From assembly GCA_024234505.1 (NCBI GenBank), contig JACKOD010000003.1:361001-425000 (forward strand): DNA of 64,000 nt, given 5' to 3'. The position numbers and the translations under genes are program-made. Shown piece after piece: positions 1 through 7,539 of this stretch. The notes below the pieces were generated by a model. That model was not told the origin of the DNA and searched no databases. It saw nothing but the letters and a program-made list of their open reading frames with translations. The stretch's first letter is position 1. The number at the start of each line of letters is the position of its first letter. This DNA comes from Hahellaceae bacterium (GTDB lineage Bacteria; Pseudomonadota; Gammaproteobacteria; Pseudomonadales; Oleiphilaceae).

Positions 1-126
1 ACACTATGCTCCGTCATCAAAAAATAGCCATCTGAAGAATTCCCTCAATGCTATACAATCTAAGCATAGACAATATAGCTGAATTTTCGAGTCACAAAAT
101 TTAATTTAATAGGGTAAATAGTTGTT

Positions 127-2052
127 ATGCCGCTAATGCGTTTTAACGAGGTTAGCCTCGCGTTTGGTCTGAAACCGCTGCTTGATCATGTTTCTTTTTC
201 TGTTAATCCGGGTGAGCGAGTTTGTTTAGTGGGGCGCAACGGAGAGGGAAAATCTACTTTAATAGGCGTGGCGGCGGGTGAAATACATCCGGATGGCGGT
301 GATGTCTGGTTCGATAACGGCGTGAAAGTGGCGACACTACCTCAAGACTTGCCGGAGAAAGATCCGCGACGGGTGTGGGATGTTGTGGCTTCTGGTATGC
401 CTGACCTTGTGGAATTGCATGCCAGGTTTGAGCAGCTGACTTCTGCAGAATCGGACGATAATGCCGACGCACTAGACGATGTCATGCGCAAAATTGAAGC
501 TCAGGATGGCTGGAATTTTAATACAAAAATTGAAAGTGCGTTAAAGCGATTCGGACTTGATCCTGATAAAAAATTGAGTGAACTGTCTGGTGGTTGGCGT
601 CGAAGAGTGCTGCTGGCGAGAGCCACCTTATGTGAGCCTGACGTGTTGTTTCTGGATGAACCTACCAACCACTTGGATATTCCTGCGATTGCATGGCTGG
701 AGCAATTCTTAAAGGAATTTCGTGGCGCGCTGCTTTTCATTAGCCATGATCGGGCATTTATTCGTGCACTATCTACTCGCATCATAGAGTTGGATCGAGG
801 GCAATTGACATCCTGGGCGGCGGGATATGATGAGTATCTGATTTTGAAGGCAAAAGCGCTTGAAGAAGAAGCGCGGGCCAATGCGCTGTTCGACAAAAAA
901 TTGTCTGATGAAGAAGTATGGATTCGCCAGGGAATCAAAGCCCGGCGCACCCGTAACGAAGGGCGAGTGCGAGCATTGAAACGCTTAAGGGAGGAGCGGT
1001 CGGAGCGACGAGAAAGGCAGGGTAATGCCAAGCTGGCCGTTGAGGAAGCAAGGCGCTCCGGTCGTCTGGTGACGGAGGCCACAGGGTTGTCCTTTGGCTA
1101 TTCGGATGAAAAATTATTGTTTAGTGATGTCACGCTTACGATTCTTCGCGGCGATAAAATTGGTTTGATCGGAGAGAATGGAACAGGAAAAACCACCTTT
1201 CTGAGATTGCTGATGGGGCAATTGTCGCCGACTAAAGGTGAGGTGCGACTGGGAACCAATCTTGAAATCGCCTATTTTGATCAATTACGCCTCCAGCTCG
1301 ATAGAGAAAAATCGATTATTGATAATATTGCGGAGGGACGGGAATTTATCACTATTAACGGGCAGCCAAAGCATGTCATCAGTTATCTAAATGACTTTTT
1401 GTTTACGGCAGAGCGAGCGAGAACGCCGGTAAGTGCGCTTTCTGGGGGGGAGACCAATCGTTTGTTGCTCGCCAAACTGTTTAGTAAGCCGGCCAATTTG
1501 CTAGTTCTTGATGAGCCTACCAATGACCTGGATGTTGAGACCTTGGAGTTGTTAGAGGGGTTGCTGGTTGATTTCGACGGGACAGTTTTGATTACCAGTC
1601 ATGATCGGGAGTTTATTGATAATGTGGCTACGTCCACACTCTATTTTGATGGTTTGGGTGGTGTGCAGGAGTTTGTTGGTGGTTATGAAGACTGGGTACA
1701 TCAATCCGGAGGATTTACCAAGAAGTTAGATTCGCTGGCGACAGGAGCCAAAAAGAACATAGACGCACCAGAGAAGTTAAAATCGGCGCGAAAGGATGAG
1801 TCATCGCAACCGCGCATTGCCATCAAAAAACTCAGCTACAAATTGAAACTGGAGTTGGAGGAGTTGCCTGCAAAAATTGAAGCTCTGGAAACTGAAATTG
1901 AATTGCAGCGGAGAGTAATTAGTGGTGACGGGTTTTATTCGCTGTCCCACGAAGAGGTATCCTCCAAGTTGGAGAGGTTGGCAACAACAGAGCGTGAGCT
2001 GGAAGTTGCACTGGATCGATGGGTTGAGCTTGAATCTATGAGCGAGGGTTGA
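127..2052 (+). CDS. uup: ABC-F family ATPase Uup
   Basis: A cytosolic ABC-F protein with two ATPase domains and no membrane segments; this family acts on ribosomes or on branched DNA intermediates rather than in transport. Domain one has Walker A GRNGEGKST (about 36-44), the signature LSGG (about 153) and Walker B LDEPTNHLD (about 177). Domain two has GENGTGKTT (about 349), LSGGETN (about 438) and LDEPTNDLD (about 462). The C-terminal 70 residues are charged and heptad-like, matching the coiled-coil DNA-binding tail that separates Uup from other ABC-F proteins. The length of 641 aa is normal for Uup. The ribosome-binding site is weak (AGGG about 15 bases upstream); an alternative ATG lies three codons in. 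It is probably transcribed alone. Confidence 0.93.
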   Translation: MPLMRFNEVSLAFGLKPLLDHVSFSVNPGERVCLVGRNGEGKSTLIGVAAGEIHPDGGDVWFDNGVKVATLPQDLPEKDPRRVWDVVASGMPDLVELHARFEQLTSAESDDNADALDDVMRKIEAQDGWNFNTKIESALKRFGLDPDKKLSELSGGWRRRVLLARATLCEPDVLFLDEPTNHLDIPAIAWLEQFLKEFRGALLFISHDRAFIRALSTRIIELDRGQLTSWAAGYDEYLILKAKALEEEARANALFDKKLSDEEVWIRQGIKARRTRNEGRVRALKRLREERSERRERQGNAKLAVEEARRSGRLVTEATGLSFGYSDEKLLFSDVTLTILRGDKIGLIGENGTGKTTFLRLLMGQLSPTKGEVRLGTNLEIAYFDQLRLQLDREKSIIDNIAEGREFITINGQPKHVISYLNDFLFTAERARTPVSALSGGETNRLLLAKLFSKPANLLVLDEPTNDLDVETLELLEGLLVDFDGTVLITSHDREFIDNVATSTLYFDGLGGVQEFVGGYEDWVHQSGGFTKKLDSLATGAKKNIDAPEKLKSARKDESSQPRIAIKKLSYKLKLELEELPAKIEALETEIELQRRVISGDGFYSLSHEEVSSKLERLATTERELEVALDRWVELESMSEG

Positions 2053-2110
2053 AAGCGTTTGTAAAATTTAGTCAAGCACCCGCATTTCACCAGTGATTAT
2101 TGCATTTAGT

Positions 2111-2156
2111 GGCTATAGTATAAGCTGACATAGATGCCATCGGCATTAGTATAGCC
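2111..2156. repeat. Nested inverted repeat downstream of uup
   Basis: GGCTATA (2111-2117) pairs with TATAGCC (2150-2156), and an inner ATGCC/GGCAT stem (2134-2138/2142-2146) with a 3-base loop lies between. The arms are asymmetric and no T-run follows, so this is at most a weak terminator or an mRNA 3' structure between uup and the next gene. Confidence 0.4.
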
Positions 2157-2207
2157 TGTGTGAGTGTCTGTTTTTCCCCGGTTAGATAAATTGGTATATA
2201 AGAAAAC

Positions 2208-2876
2208 ATGAAAGTGGAGTACGTTTTTGAGTTTGCTGATGGCAAGCGCATGCAGTATCAAATAGATCTACTAAGATCTAGTGAGGCTGAGGAAGAAAGA
2301 AAGGCAGCTGGAGAAGAGTGGACATTCTTAAAGCATTGCAAGTGCAGTAATTGCCCGCTGAGTAGCAGTCATGTCTATTGTCCGGTAGCGTTGGATATTG
2401 AAGGGGTAGTAAAGGACTTCAAGTCTCAGCCGGCGTTTCAGAAAGTTACGGTCACTGTGTTAACCCCTGAACGGTCTTATCTGAAAAGGACAAGTCTTGA
2501 AGAGGGATTGCGTTCAATGCTGGGATTAATTATGGCCACTAGTCGATGCCCGATTCTTGGTGAATTGAAGCCTATGGCAATGCAACACATGCCGTTTTCG
2601 TCCGGGGATGAGTTTATCACTCGAAGTGCTTCAACCTATTTGTTGCAGCAGTATTTTGTGATGCGGGCGGGTAAAACGCCTGACTGGGAAATGAAAGGGC
2701 TGGTTGAACGAAACAAACAGCTTCAGTTGGTTAATCAGGCGTTGTGGCAACGAATTCATACTGTGTGTGAAAGTGACTCCAACCTAAAAGCACTCTTGTC
2801 ATTTTTCTCTATGGCATCCAGTGTCAGTTTTTCACTTGAAAGTCAGTTGCAAAAAGTTAAAGCTCATTTAGAGTAG
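2208..2876 (+). CDS. Conserved hypothetical protein with CxCxxC motif
   Basis: I do not recognise the family. The 222-residue protein has no signal peptide or membrane segment. The N-terminal 35 residues are polar and strand-forming, followed by a cysteine cluster (CKCSNCPL, about 45-52, then YCPVA near 60) and a second CP dipeptide (SRCPILGE, about 117-124). Such clustered cysteines usually bind zinc or an iron-sulphur cluster, or are redox active; which applies here is inference. The C-terminal third is helical with many Gln and Leu. It follows uup by 155 bases and is probably a separate unit. The ATG is preceded only by AGAAAA, so translation may be weak. Confidence 0.75.
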   Translation: MKVEYVFEFADGKRMQYQIDLLRSSEAEEERKAAGEEWTFLKHCKCSNCPLSSSHVYCPVALDIEGVVKDFKSQPAFQKVTVTVLTPERSYLKRTSLEEGLRSMLGLIMATSRCPILGELKPMAMQHMPFSSGDEFITRSASTYLLQQYFVMRAGKTPDWEMKGLVERNKQLQLVNQALWQRIHTVCESDSNLKALLSFFSMASSVSFSLESQLQKVKAHLE

Positions 2877-2891
2877 TGGCTCGTTGCAATG

Positions 2892-2914
2892 GGGTGGGGC
2901 TTATTTGCCCACCC
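2892..2914. terminator. Hairpin between convergent hypothetical and usp genes
   Basis: A GGGTGGG/CCCACCC stem spans the 3' ends of two convergent genes, overlapping the stop codon of the stress-protein gene. There is no clear U-tract on either strand, so termination efficiency is uncertain. Confidence 0.3.
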
Positions 2915-3335
2915 TGACGGCTAAAACGTCGCATTGACTACCGTGTAGTACCGCATTTGCCGTTGACCCCAGCAGTAATTGGAAGCCATGTCTGCCATGG
3001 CTTCCAACGATGACAATATCCATGTTTTTTTCATTGGCTATTCGATGAATTTCCGTTTCCGGTTTGCCGATTTCAATAAATTGGTTTGCCAAGGGGACGT
3101 CATACGTTTCGCCAAATTTCGCGAGTTTGGCGCGGGCGTGTTGATCCAGCTGTTGCTGAACTTCAGACAGATCCATGGGAATATCACCCCCGTAAGCGTA
3201 ACCCAGAGGCTCAATGACATGGATGATGCTTAGCTGTGCATTACTGTTTTTTGCTAGCTTGGCAGCTTTTGAAAGTACCTGAACGGATTCCTCGCTAAGG
3301 TCGATCGCCACAAGTATGTTCTGATAAATCTCCAT
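2901..3335 (-). CDS. Universal stress protein (UspA family)
   Basis: A 144-residue single-domain Usp protein, a cytosolic nucleotide-binding fold induced under growth arrest or low oxygen. The first strand NILVAIDLSEES and the C-terminal motif GSHGRHG...LLGST, which forms the phosphate-binding loop in ATP-binding Usp proteins, are both present, followed by the usual CDVLAVRV end. I place the start at the ATG at 3335 because it is preceded by AAGGAG at ideal spacing; a longer in-frame reading to 3431 adds 32 residues with no family resemblance. It lies convergent to the upstream hypothetical and divergent from the next gene, near fadBA as in Pseudomonas. Confidence 0.93.
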   Translation of the reverse strand: MEIYQNILVAIDLSEESVQVLSKAAKLAKNSNAQLSIIHVIEPLGYAYGGDIPMDLSEVQQQLDQHARAKLAKFGETYDVPLANQFIEIGKPETEIHRIANEKNMDIVIVGSHGRHGFQLLLGSTANAVLHGSQCDVLAVRVGK

Positions 3336-3442
3336 AATCGCTCTCCTTGGGTTTGGTTTTATATTCACTTTAATGGGTAATGTAAAAGAAGCAAATAGCT
3401 GTGCCTGAATATTGAAAGATTGGATAAACAATGAACTGTTTG

Positions 3443-3471
3443 GGCATTTTTAATGCCTGTCATTTGATGAC
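3443..3471. repeat. Two adjacent short palindromes in a divergent intergenic region
   Basis: GGCATT-TTT-AATGCC (3443-3457) and GTCAT-TTG-ATGAC (3459-3471) lie side by side between the stress-protein gene (minus) and the small membrane-protein gene (plus). They could be operator half-sites or a hairpin; no regulator can be assigned. Confidence 0.4.
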
Positions 3472-3501
3472 GACTACAAAATTAAAATTGCGGGGTGATG
3501 T

Positions 3502-3975
3502 GTGAGCATAATGACGGTGGCCGTTGTTGGTGTTGCTTTAGCGTTGATGGGGGCATTTTCATGGATCTTGCCTAGTGCATCCGAAAGAGCAAAGGCGCGA
3601 TTTAGAATGGAAGCCCTTCAAAAAGGCGTGAAAGTTCGCCGACCTGAAGCGTCTTGGCTTGATGAGCAAAAGGTGCCGAAAGATGATATGCGACGCAATG
3701 CGATATTTTACGAAAAATTACTGCCGCCTAGTGATGTCTCATCGGAGTCGTTAGTTGTTTGTCGAATGAAGGAGAAGGGGTGGTGTTCGGATCAAGCGTC
3801 GGCTTTATTGCAATATCAGGATAAATTGAATTTGCTACCGGCGGGAGTATCATTTTTTGTGCTAACTCCGGTCAGCGCATCACTACTTTACGATGAAAGT
3901 GGTGATGCGGCGGACTTAAAAGCGGTACTCGATTTTCTAGTACTACTTGTTGATACCAGAAAAAAGATTATCTAA
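3502..3975 (+). CDS. Small membrane-anchored hypothetical protein
   Basis: A 157-residue protein of unknown function. Residues 4-24 form one hydrophobic segment (VAVVGVALALMGAFSWIL), followed by a basic stretch (ERAKARFR), which suggests an N-terminal inner-membrane anchor with a cytosolic domain by the positive-inside rule. The rest is mixed alpha/beta with two cysteines (VVCRMKEKGWC). The start is the GTG at 3502, with a GGGG stretch just upstream; an ATG three codons later is an alternative. Its last 33 bases overlap the 3' end of the convergent periplasmic-protein gene. Confidence 0.7.
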   Translation: MSIMTVAVVGVALALMGAFSWILPSASERAKARFRMEALQKGVKVRRPEASWLDEQKVPKDDMRRNAIFYEKLLPPSDVSSESLVVCRMKEKGWCSDQASALLQYQDKLNLLPAGVSFFVLTPVSASLLYDESGDAADLKAVLDFLVLLVDTRKKII

Positions 3976-4782
3976 TTCTACCAGAGCAAGAATAATGCGT
4001 CTTGAGTATAGGTTAACCACATAATTTACGTTGTTTTCGTTATAGTTTATGTAAGATGCCTTTATGAAATTCCATTTGGTGAGAATACCTGAAGCAAGTT
4101 TTTCAGCGTCTTTGTTTCCCGTGGCCGCTTTTTTTACAGCATTAAAGCTGGCTTCAAATTCCTTGGCAATCACATCAATACCTTTGTCATTCATCGAACC
4201 CTGAAAGATTTGACTGACATTAGAGGTTGATCGTGCGGAGTATTTGGTCATCATTATGCTGAGGGAAAGGGCAGACTCGCGACTTTTTGCAACAGATTCA
4301 GGGAAAATGATGTTGTGGTCGCTGGTGACTTTTTCGTTCAGCTCTTCCAGTAATTTATTAAAAGTCAGATTTTGTTGAGCCATATCGTCGACCAGTCGCA
4401 AGTCTGGAAAACCTGTTTTTAATATGTCACTGATATTGAGTTCCAGTTGATTGGACAGCGTTTTCCATGCTTCGGAAACCTGAGTCAATGGCTTGTCGTA
4501 TTCTTTTGCCGCAGCGAGATCATGAACCGACTTTAGAATATTGGTGACTTCGGTGGACGCGTCGTTTATATCGCCGAGTAAAGCTTTGTCACCCTGGGCA
4601 GCGCTGAAATTATAGTAAGCGTTAATTGCGAAATAAGACTGTATACGTGCGTTGTGCAGATTTCTTACCAGATCTGCTTCGTCTGAATCGGCAGCCGTTG
4701 CCAAATTAACAGCAACTATTTGCATGAGCATAAAAACACATAAGGTAACTCGTGAGAAGACGCGAGCGGATCGTTTCATCAA
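3943..4782 (-). CDS. Periplasmic helical hypothetical protein
   Basis: 279 residues with a clear signal peptide: basic start MMKRSARVFSR, hydrophobic VTLCVFMLMQIVAV and a probable cleavage site after NLATAA (about 31). The mature part looks almost entirely alpha-helical, rich in Asn, Ser, Lys and Asp, without cysteines or a catalytic motif. It resembles helical sensor-like periplasmic domains such as the PilJ N-terminal type, but I cannot confirm this. The start is the ATG at 4782 or the next codon, with CGGAGAG at good spacing. Its leader contains a 7-bp hairpin and a direct repeat (4838-4890), so it may be regulated at the RNA level. Confidence 0.75.
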   Translation of the reverse strand: MMKRSARVFSRVTLCVFMLMQIVAVNLATAADSDEADLVRNLHNARIQSYFAINAYYNFSAAQGDKALLGDINDASTEVTNILKSVHDLAAAKEYDKPLTQVSEAWKTLSNQLELNISDILKTGFPDLRLVDDMAQQNLTFNKLLEELNEKVTSDHNIIFPESVAKSRESALSLSIMMTKYSARSTSNVSQIFQGSMNDKGIDVIAKEFEASFNAVKKAATGNKDAEKLASGILTKWNFIKASYINYNENNVNYVVNLYSRRIILALVELDNLFSGINK

Positions 4783-4847
4783 TACTCTCCGTTTTTTATT
4801 TATTGTTCGCAGGGTGCTATAGGAATCGGTGTCTTAACAGTACTTCC

Positions 4848-4868
4848 CTCTGGGGGATTTACCCAGAG
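4848..4868. repeat. 7-bp hairpin in the leader of the periplasmic hypothetical gene
   Basis: CTCTGGG (4848-4854) and CCCAGAG (4862-4868) are perfect inverted arms with a 7-base loop. Direct CAGTACT repeats flank the hairpin. It is about 65 bases upstream of the minus-strand ATG at 4782. Confidence 0.5.
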
Positions 4869-4944
4869 ACCTTTGCAAGTTATCAGTACTAATTCTAGTT
4901 TTTTATTTTTTATTTACAAAAACTTAATTGCAGGAGGCTAATCC

Positions 4945-5007
4945 ATGCCAACTGGCGGCGCAAGTATTTTTTGTTATTTGCTGTTAAAGGCCAATTTGTG
5001 TGGATAG
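4945..5007 (+). CDS. Candidate 20-residue micro-ORF
   Basis: An ATG preceded at 7 bases by a perfect AGGAGG opens a 20-codon frame ending in TAG. The peptide has a small polar start (MPTGG), a hydrophobic middle (IFCYLLL) and two cysteines (positions 10 and 19). It could be a small membrane peptide, a leader peptide, or chance. The ribosome-binding site is the strongest-looking one in this non-coding stretch, which is the only direct support. No promoter is obvious just upstream. Confidence 0.3.
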   Translation: MPTGGASIFCYLLLKANLCG

Positions 5008-5181
5008 ATGTGTGTATGCGCAGTGTATTGATAAAAAATATTTCAAAATGCATTATGTGTATGAAATATAAGAGAAAAGCATGAATTTAATGCTTTTTTA
5101 TGTAGTAAAAAATATGTTTATTTTGTATCCCTTGAACGGAAATCATTGACAAATTGAGCAAATTTTTCCAAGGTGTGCGCT

Positions 5182-5241
5182 CTCAATTCAAACGAGCGTA
5201 TGAATTTTGATTTGAGTGCCCAGGACTACGGGCTTTTTTTT
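5182..5241 (+). terminator. Stem plus terminator-like hairpin with eight T's; possible small-RNA 3' end
   Basis: CTCAATTCAAA (5182-5192) pairs with TTTGATTTGAG (5206-5216) with one mismatch. It is followed at once by GCCC-8-GGGC (5218-5233) and eight T's (5234-5241). The short GC stem with its U-tract has the form of an intrinsic terminator. No coding gene on the plus strand feeds it, so it may end a small RNA or attenuate a long fadB leader. Confidence 0.45.
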
Positions 5242-5313
5242 CCGACGCTGATCTGCGGCGACTTGCTTGTGCTATTCTTTGTCCGATGACGAGTCGGGCG
5301 GTATTCATGACTG

Positions 5314-5323
5314 CGTTTAAACG
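5314..5323. promoter_or_regulatory. Palindrome upstream of fadB, possible operator
   Basis: CGTTTAAACG is a perfect 10-bp palindrome 35 bases before the fadB start. fadBA operons are commonly repressed by fatty-acyl-CoA sensors (FadR or PsrA types), but the half-site order here is the reverse of the PsrA AAAC-N-GTTT pattern, so no regulator is assigned. Confidence 0.3.
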
Positions 5324-5358
5324 ATCAGTACTTATTTTTATTGCTTGGAGATCAGTTG

Positions 5359-7506
5359 ATGATTTACGAAGGTAAAGCCATCACGGTTAAAGAGATTGAA
5401 GGCGGCATTGCTCAGCTGAACTTTGATCTGCAAGGTGAATCGGTAAACAAATTCAACAAGCTCACGATTGAAGAGCTTCGAGCGGCAACCGACAAGTTGA
5501 AAGCGGCTAAAGGGTTGCAAGGACTGGTGGTTACCAGTTCTAAAGATTGCTTCATTGTTGGAGCGGATATCACCGAATTCACGAGTCTTTTCGCTGGACC
5601 TGAAGAAGAACTGGTTGCCAATAACCTGATGGCTAATCAGATCTTTAGTGATATTGAAGATCTGCCATTCCCGAGCGTAACCGCGATTAACGGTATCGCA
5701 TTGGGTGGCGGTTTTGAAATGTGTCTGGCTACAGATTACCGCGTACTGTCAACGGCTGCGAAAGTTGGTCTGCCTGAAGTTAAACTGGGTATTTTCCCAG
5801 GTTTTGGTGGTACTGTACGTTTGCCAAGATTGATTGGTGCGGACAATGCCATCGAGTGGATTTGTGGTGGTAAAGAATACAGACCCGCTGATGCACTCAA
5901 GTTTGGTGCGGTTGATGCGGTGGTTGACCCTGCCAAACTGTTCGATGCAGCGGTTGCGTTGATCAAGCAGTGTAATGAAGGCAAGGTCGATTACAAAGCA
6001 CGTCGTGAAGAAAAAACCAGCGCGTTGAAACTCAATGCAATGGAAAGCATGATGACGTTCGAAACTGCCAAAGGTTTCGTAGCGGGTCAGGCGGGTCCTA
6101 ACTACCCATCTCCTGTTGAGGCGATCAAGGTAATGCAGAAGCATGCCGGGATGAAGCGCGACAAGGCGGTTGAAGTTGAAGCCAAAGGCTTCGCTAAAAT
6201 GGCTAAAACTTCTGTTTCTGCGTCATTGGTTGGTTTGTTCCTCAATGATCAGGAGTTAAAGAAGAAGGCCAAGACACTTGAGCCGATGGCTGCGGAAGTC
6301 AAATTGGCTGCCGTGCTGGGTGCGGGTATCATGGGTGGTGGTGTTGCTTATCAGTCTGCACTGAAAGGTACGCCGATTGTCATGAAGGATATCAATCCTG
6401 CCGGTATCGAACTGGGCTTGAATGAAGCCAAGAAACTGCTTGTTAAGCAAGTTGAGCGTAAGAAGCTTGATGCTGGCAAGATGGCTGATGTTCTCAATCG
6501 CATCACACCTACCTTGAATTACGGCGACTTTAAAGGCGTTGATCTGGTAGTTGAAGCGGTTGTAGAGAATCCTAAGGTTAAGGATATTGTTCTGCGTGAA
6601 GTTGAAGATCAAGTTCGCGAAGACACTATCGTTACCACCAACACGTCTACTATCTCAGTAAACCTGTTGGCCAAGAATCTGAAGCGTCCAGAAAACTTCT
6701 GTGGTATGCACTTCTTCAATCCAGTGCACATGATGCCGTTGGTAGAAGTTATCCGTGGTGAAAAGACCAGCGAAAAAGCTATTGCTACTACCGTTGCATA
6801 CGCTAAAGCAATGGGCAAAACGCCTGTTGTTGTTAACGACTGCCCTGGCTTCCTGGTAAACCGTATCCTGTTCCCTTATTTTGGTGGCTTTATCGGTCTG
6901 GTGCGTGATGGCGCCGACTTCCAGGCTGTTGATAAGGTGATGGAGCGTTTCGGTTGGCCGATGGGTCCTGCTTACCTGCTTGACGTAGTAGGCATGGATA
7001 CAGGAAAGCATGCCGGCGACGTAATGGCTGACGGCTTCCCTGATCGCATGAAGTATGATCGCAAAACTGCGATTGATGTTATGTTCGAAGCGGGTCGCTA
7101 CGGTCAGAAAACCAACAAAGGTTTCTATCAGTACGAGCTGGACAAGAAAGGCAAGCAGAAGAAGGTTGCTGATGCATCTTCATACGAACTCCTTAAGCCT
7201 GTTGTAGAAGGTCAGAAGGAATTCACCAATGAAGAAATCATTGAGCGTATGATGATTCCTCTGTGTATCGAAACAGTTCGCTGTCTTGAAGATGGTATTG
7301 TTGATACTGCCGCTGAAGCCGACATGGGTCTTATCTTCGGTATTGGATTCCCTCCATTCCGTGGTGGTGCGTTGCGTTATATCGACAGCATTGGTCTGGC
7401 AGAGTTCTGTGCGATGGCAGACAAGTATGCAGATCTGGGTGCGCTGTATCATCCTACGGCTGGTATGCGTGAAATGGCTGCCGCTGGCAAGAAGTTCTTC
7501 GGCTAA
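5359..7506 (+). CDS. fadB: Fatty acid oxidation complex subunit alpha FadB
   Basis: A multifunctional enzyme: enoyl-CoA hydratase and isomerase at the N-terminus, L-3-hydroxyacyl-CoA dehydrogenase at the C-terminus. It forms an alpha2beta2 complex with FadA for aerobic beta-oxidation. The crotonase catalytic glutamates are visible in GGGFE (E120) and GLPEVKLG (E140). The NAD-binding loop GAGIMGGG begins at 321, and the dehydrogenase histidine is in CGMHFFNPVH (H451). All match the E. coli enzyme within one residue. I choose the ATG at 5359 because the family begins at MIYEG; an in-frame TTG at 5341 adds six residues without similarity. The length of 715 aa is normal. fadA follows after 33 bases. 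Confidence 0.97.
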   Translation: MIYEGKAITVKEIEGGIAQLNFDLQGESVNKFNKLTIEELRAATDKLKAAKGLQGLVVTSSKDCFIVGADITEFTSLFAGPEEELVANNLMANQIFSDIEDLPFPSVTAINGIALGGGFEMCLATDYRVLSTAAKVGLPEVKLGIFPGFGGTVRLPRLIGADNAIEWICGGKEYRPADALKFGAVDAVVDPAKLFDAAVALIKQCNEGKVDYKARREEKTSALKLNAMESMMTFETAKGFVAGQAGPNYPSPVEAIKVMQKHAGMKRDKAVEVEAKGFAKMAKTSVSASLVGLFLNDQELKKKAKTLEPMAAEVKLAAVLGAGIMGGGVAYQSALKGTPIVMKDINPAGIELGLNEAKKLLVKQVERKKLDAGKMADVLNRITPTLNYGDFKGVDLVVEAVVENPKVKDIVLREVEDQVREDTIVTTNTSTISVNLLAKNLKRPENFCGMHFFNPVHMMPLVEVIRGEKTSEKAIATTVAYAKAMGKTPVVVNDCPGFLVNRILFPYFGGFIGLVRDGADFQAVDKVMERFGWPMGPAYLLDVVGMDTGKHAGDVMADGFPDRMKYDRKTAIDVMFEAGRYGQKTNKGFYQYELDKKGKQKKVADASSYELLKPVVEGQKEFTNEEIIERMMIPLCIETVRCLEDGIVDTAAEADMGLIFGIGFPPFRGGALRYIDSIGLAEFCAMADKYADLGALYHPTAGMREMAAAGKKFFG

Positions 7507-7539
7507 TTGCTGAAACAGAATATCGAACGGAGAAATTCA

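Larger units (their letters stand above)
4783..5358. other. Long AT-rich intergenic region before fadB
   Basis: 576 bases without a recognised gene. From left to right it holds the leader of the minus-strand periplasmic gene, including CTCTGGG/CCCAGAG (4848-4868) flanked by direct CAGTACT repeats (4838-4844, 4884-4890); a 20-codon micro-ORF with a strong ribosome-binding site (4945-5007); an AT-rich stretch; a TTGACA box (5146-5151) without a matching -10; a stem plus terminator-like hairpin (5182-5241); and a CGTTTAAACG palindrome (5314-5323) 35 bases before fadB. Confidence 0.6.

Noticed and set aside
501..1082. 193-codon antisense frame under uup
   Set aside because: Ser/Arg-rich translation typical of the antisense of a coding gene; no evidence of expression.
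5314..5323. PsrA operator for fadBA
   Set aside because: The palindrome is GTTT-AAAC order; the PsrA site is AAAC-N-GTTT. Kept only as an unassigned palindrome.
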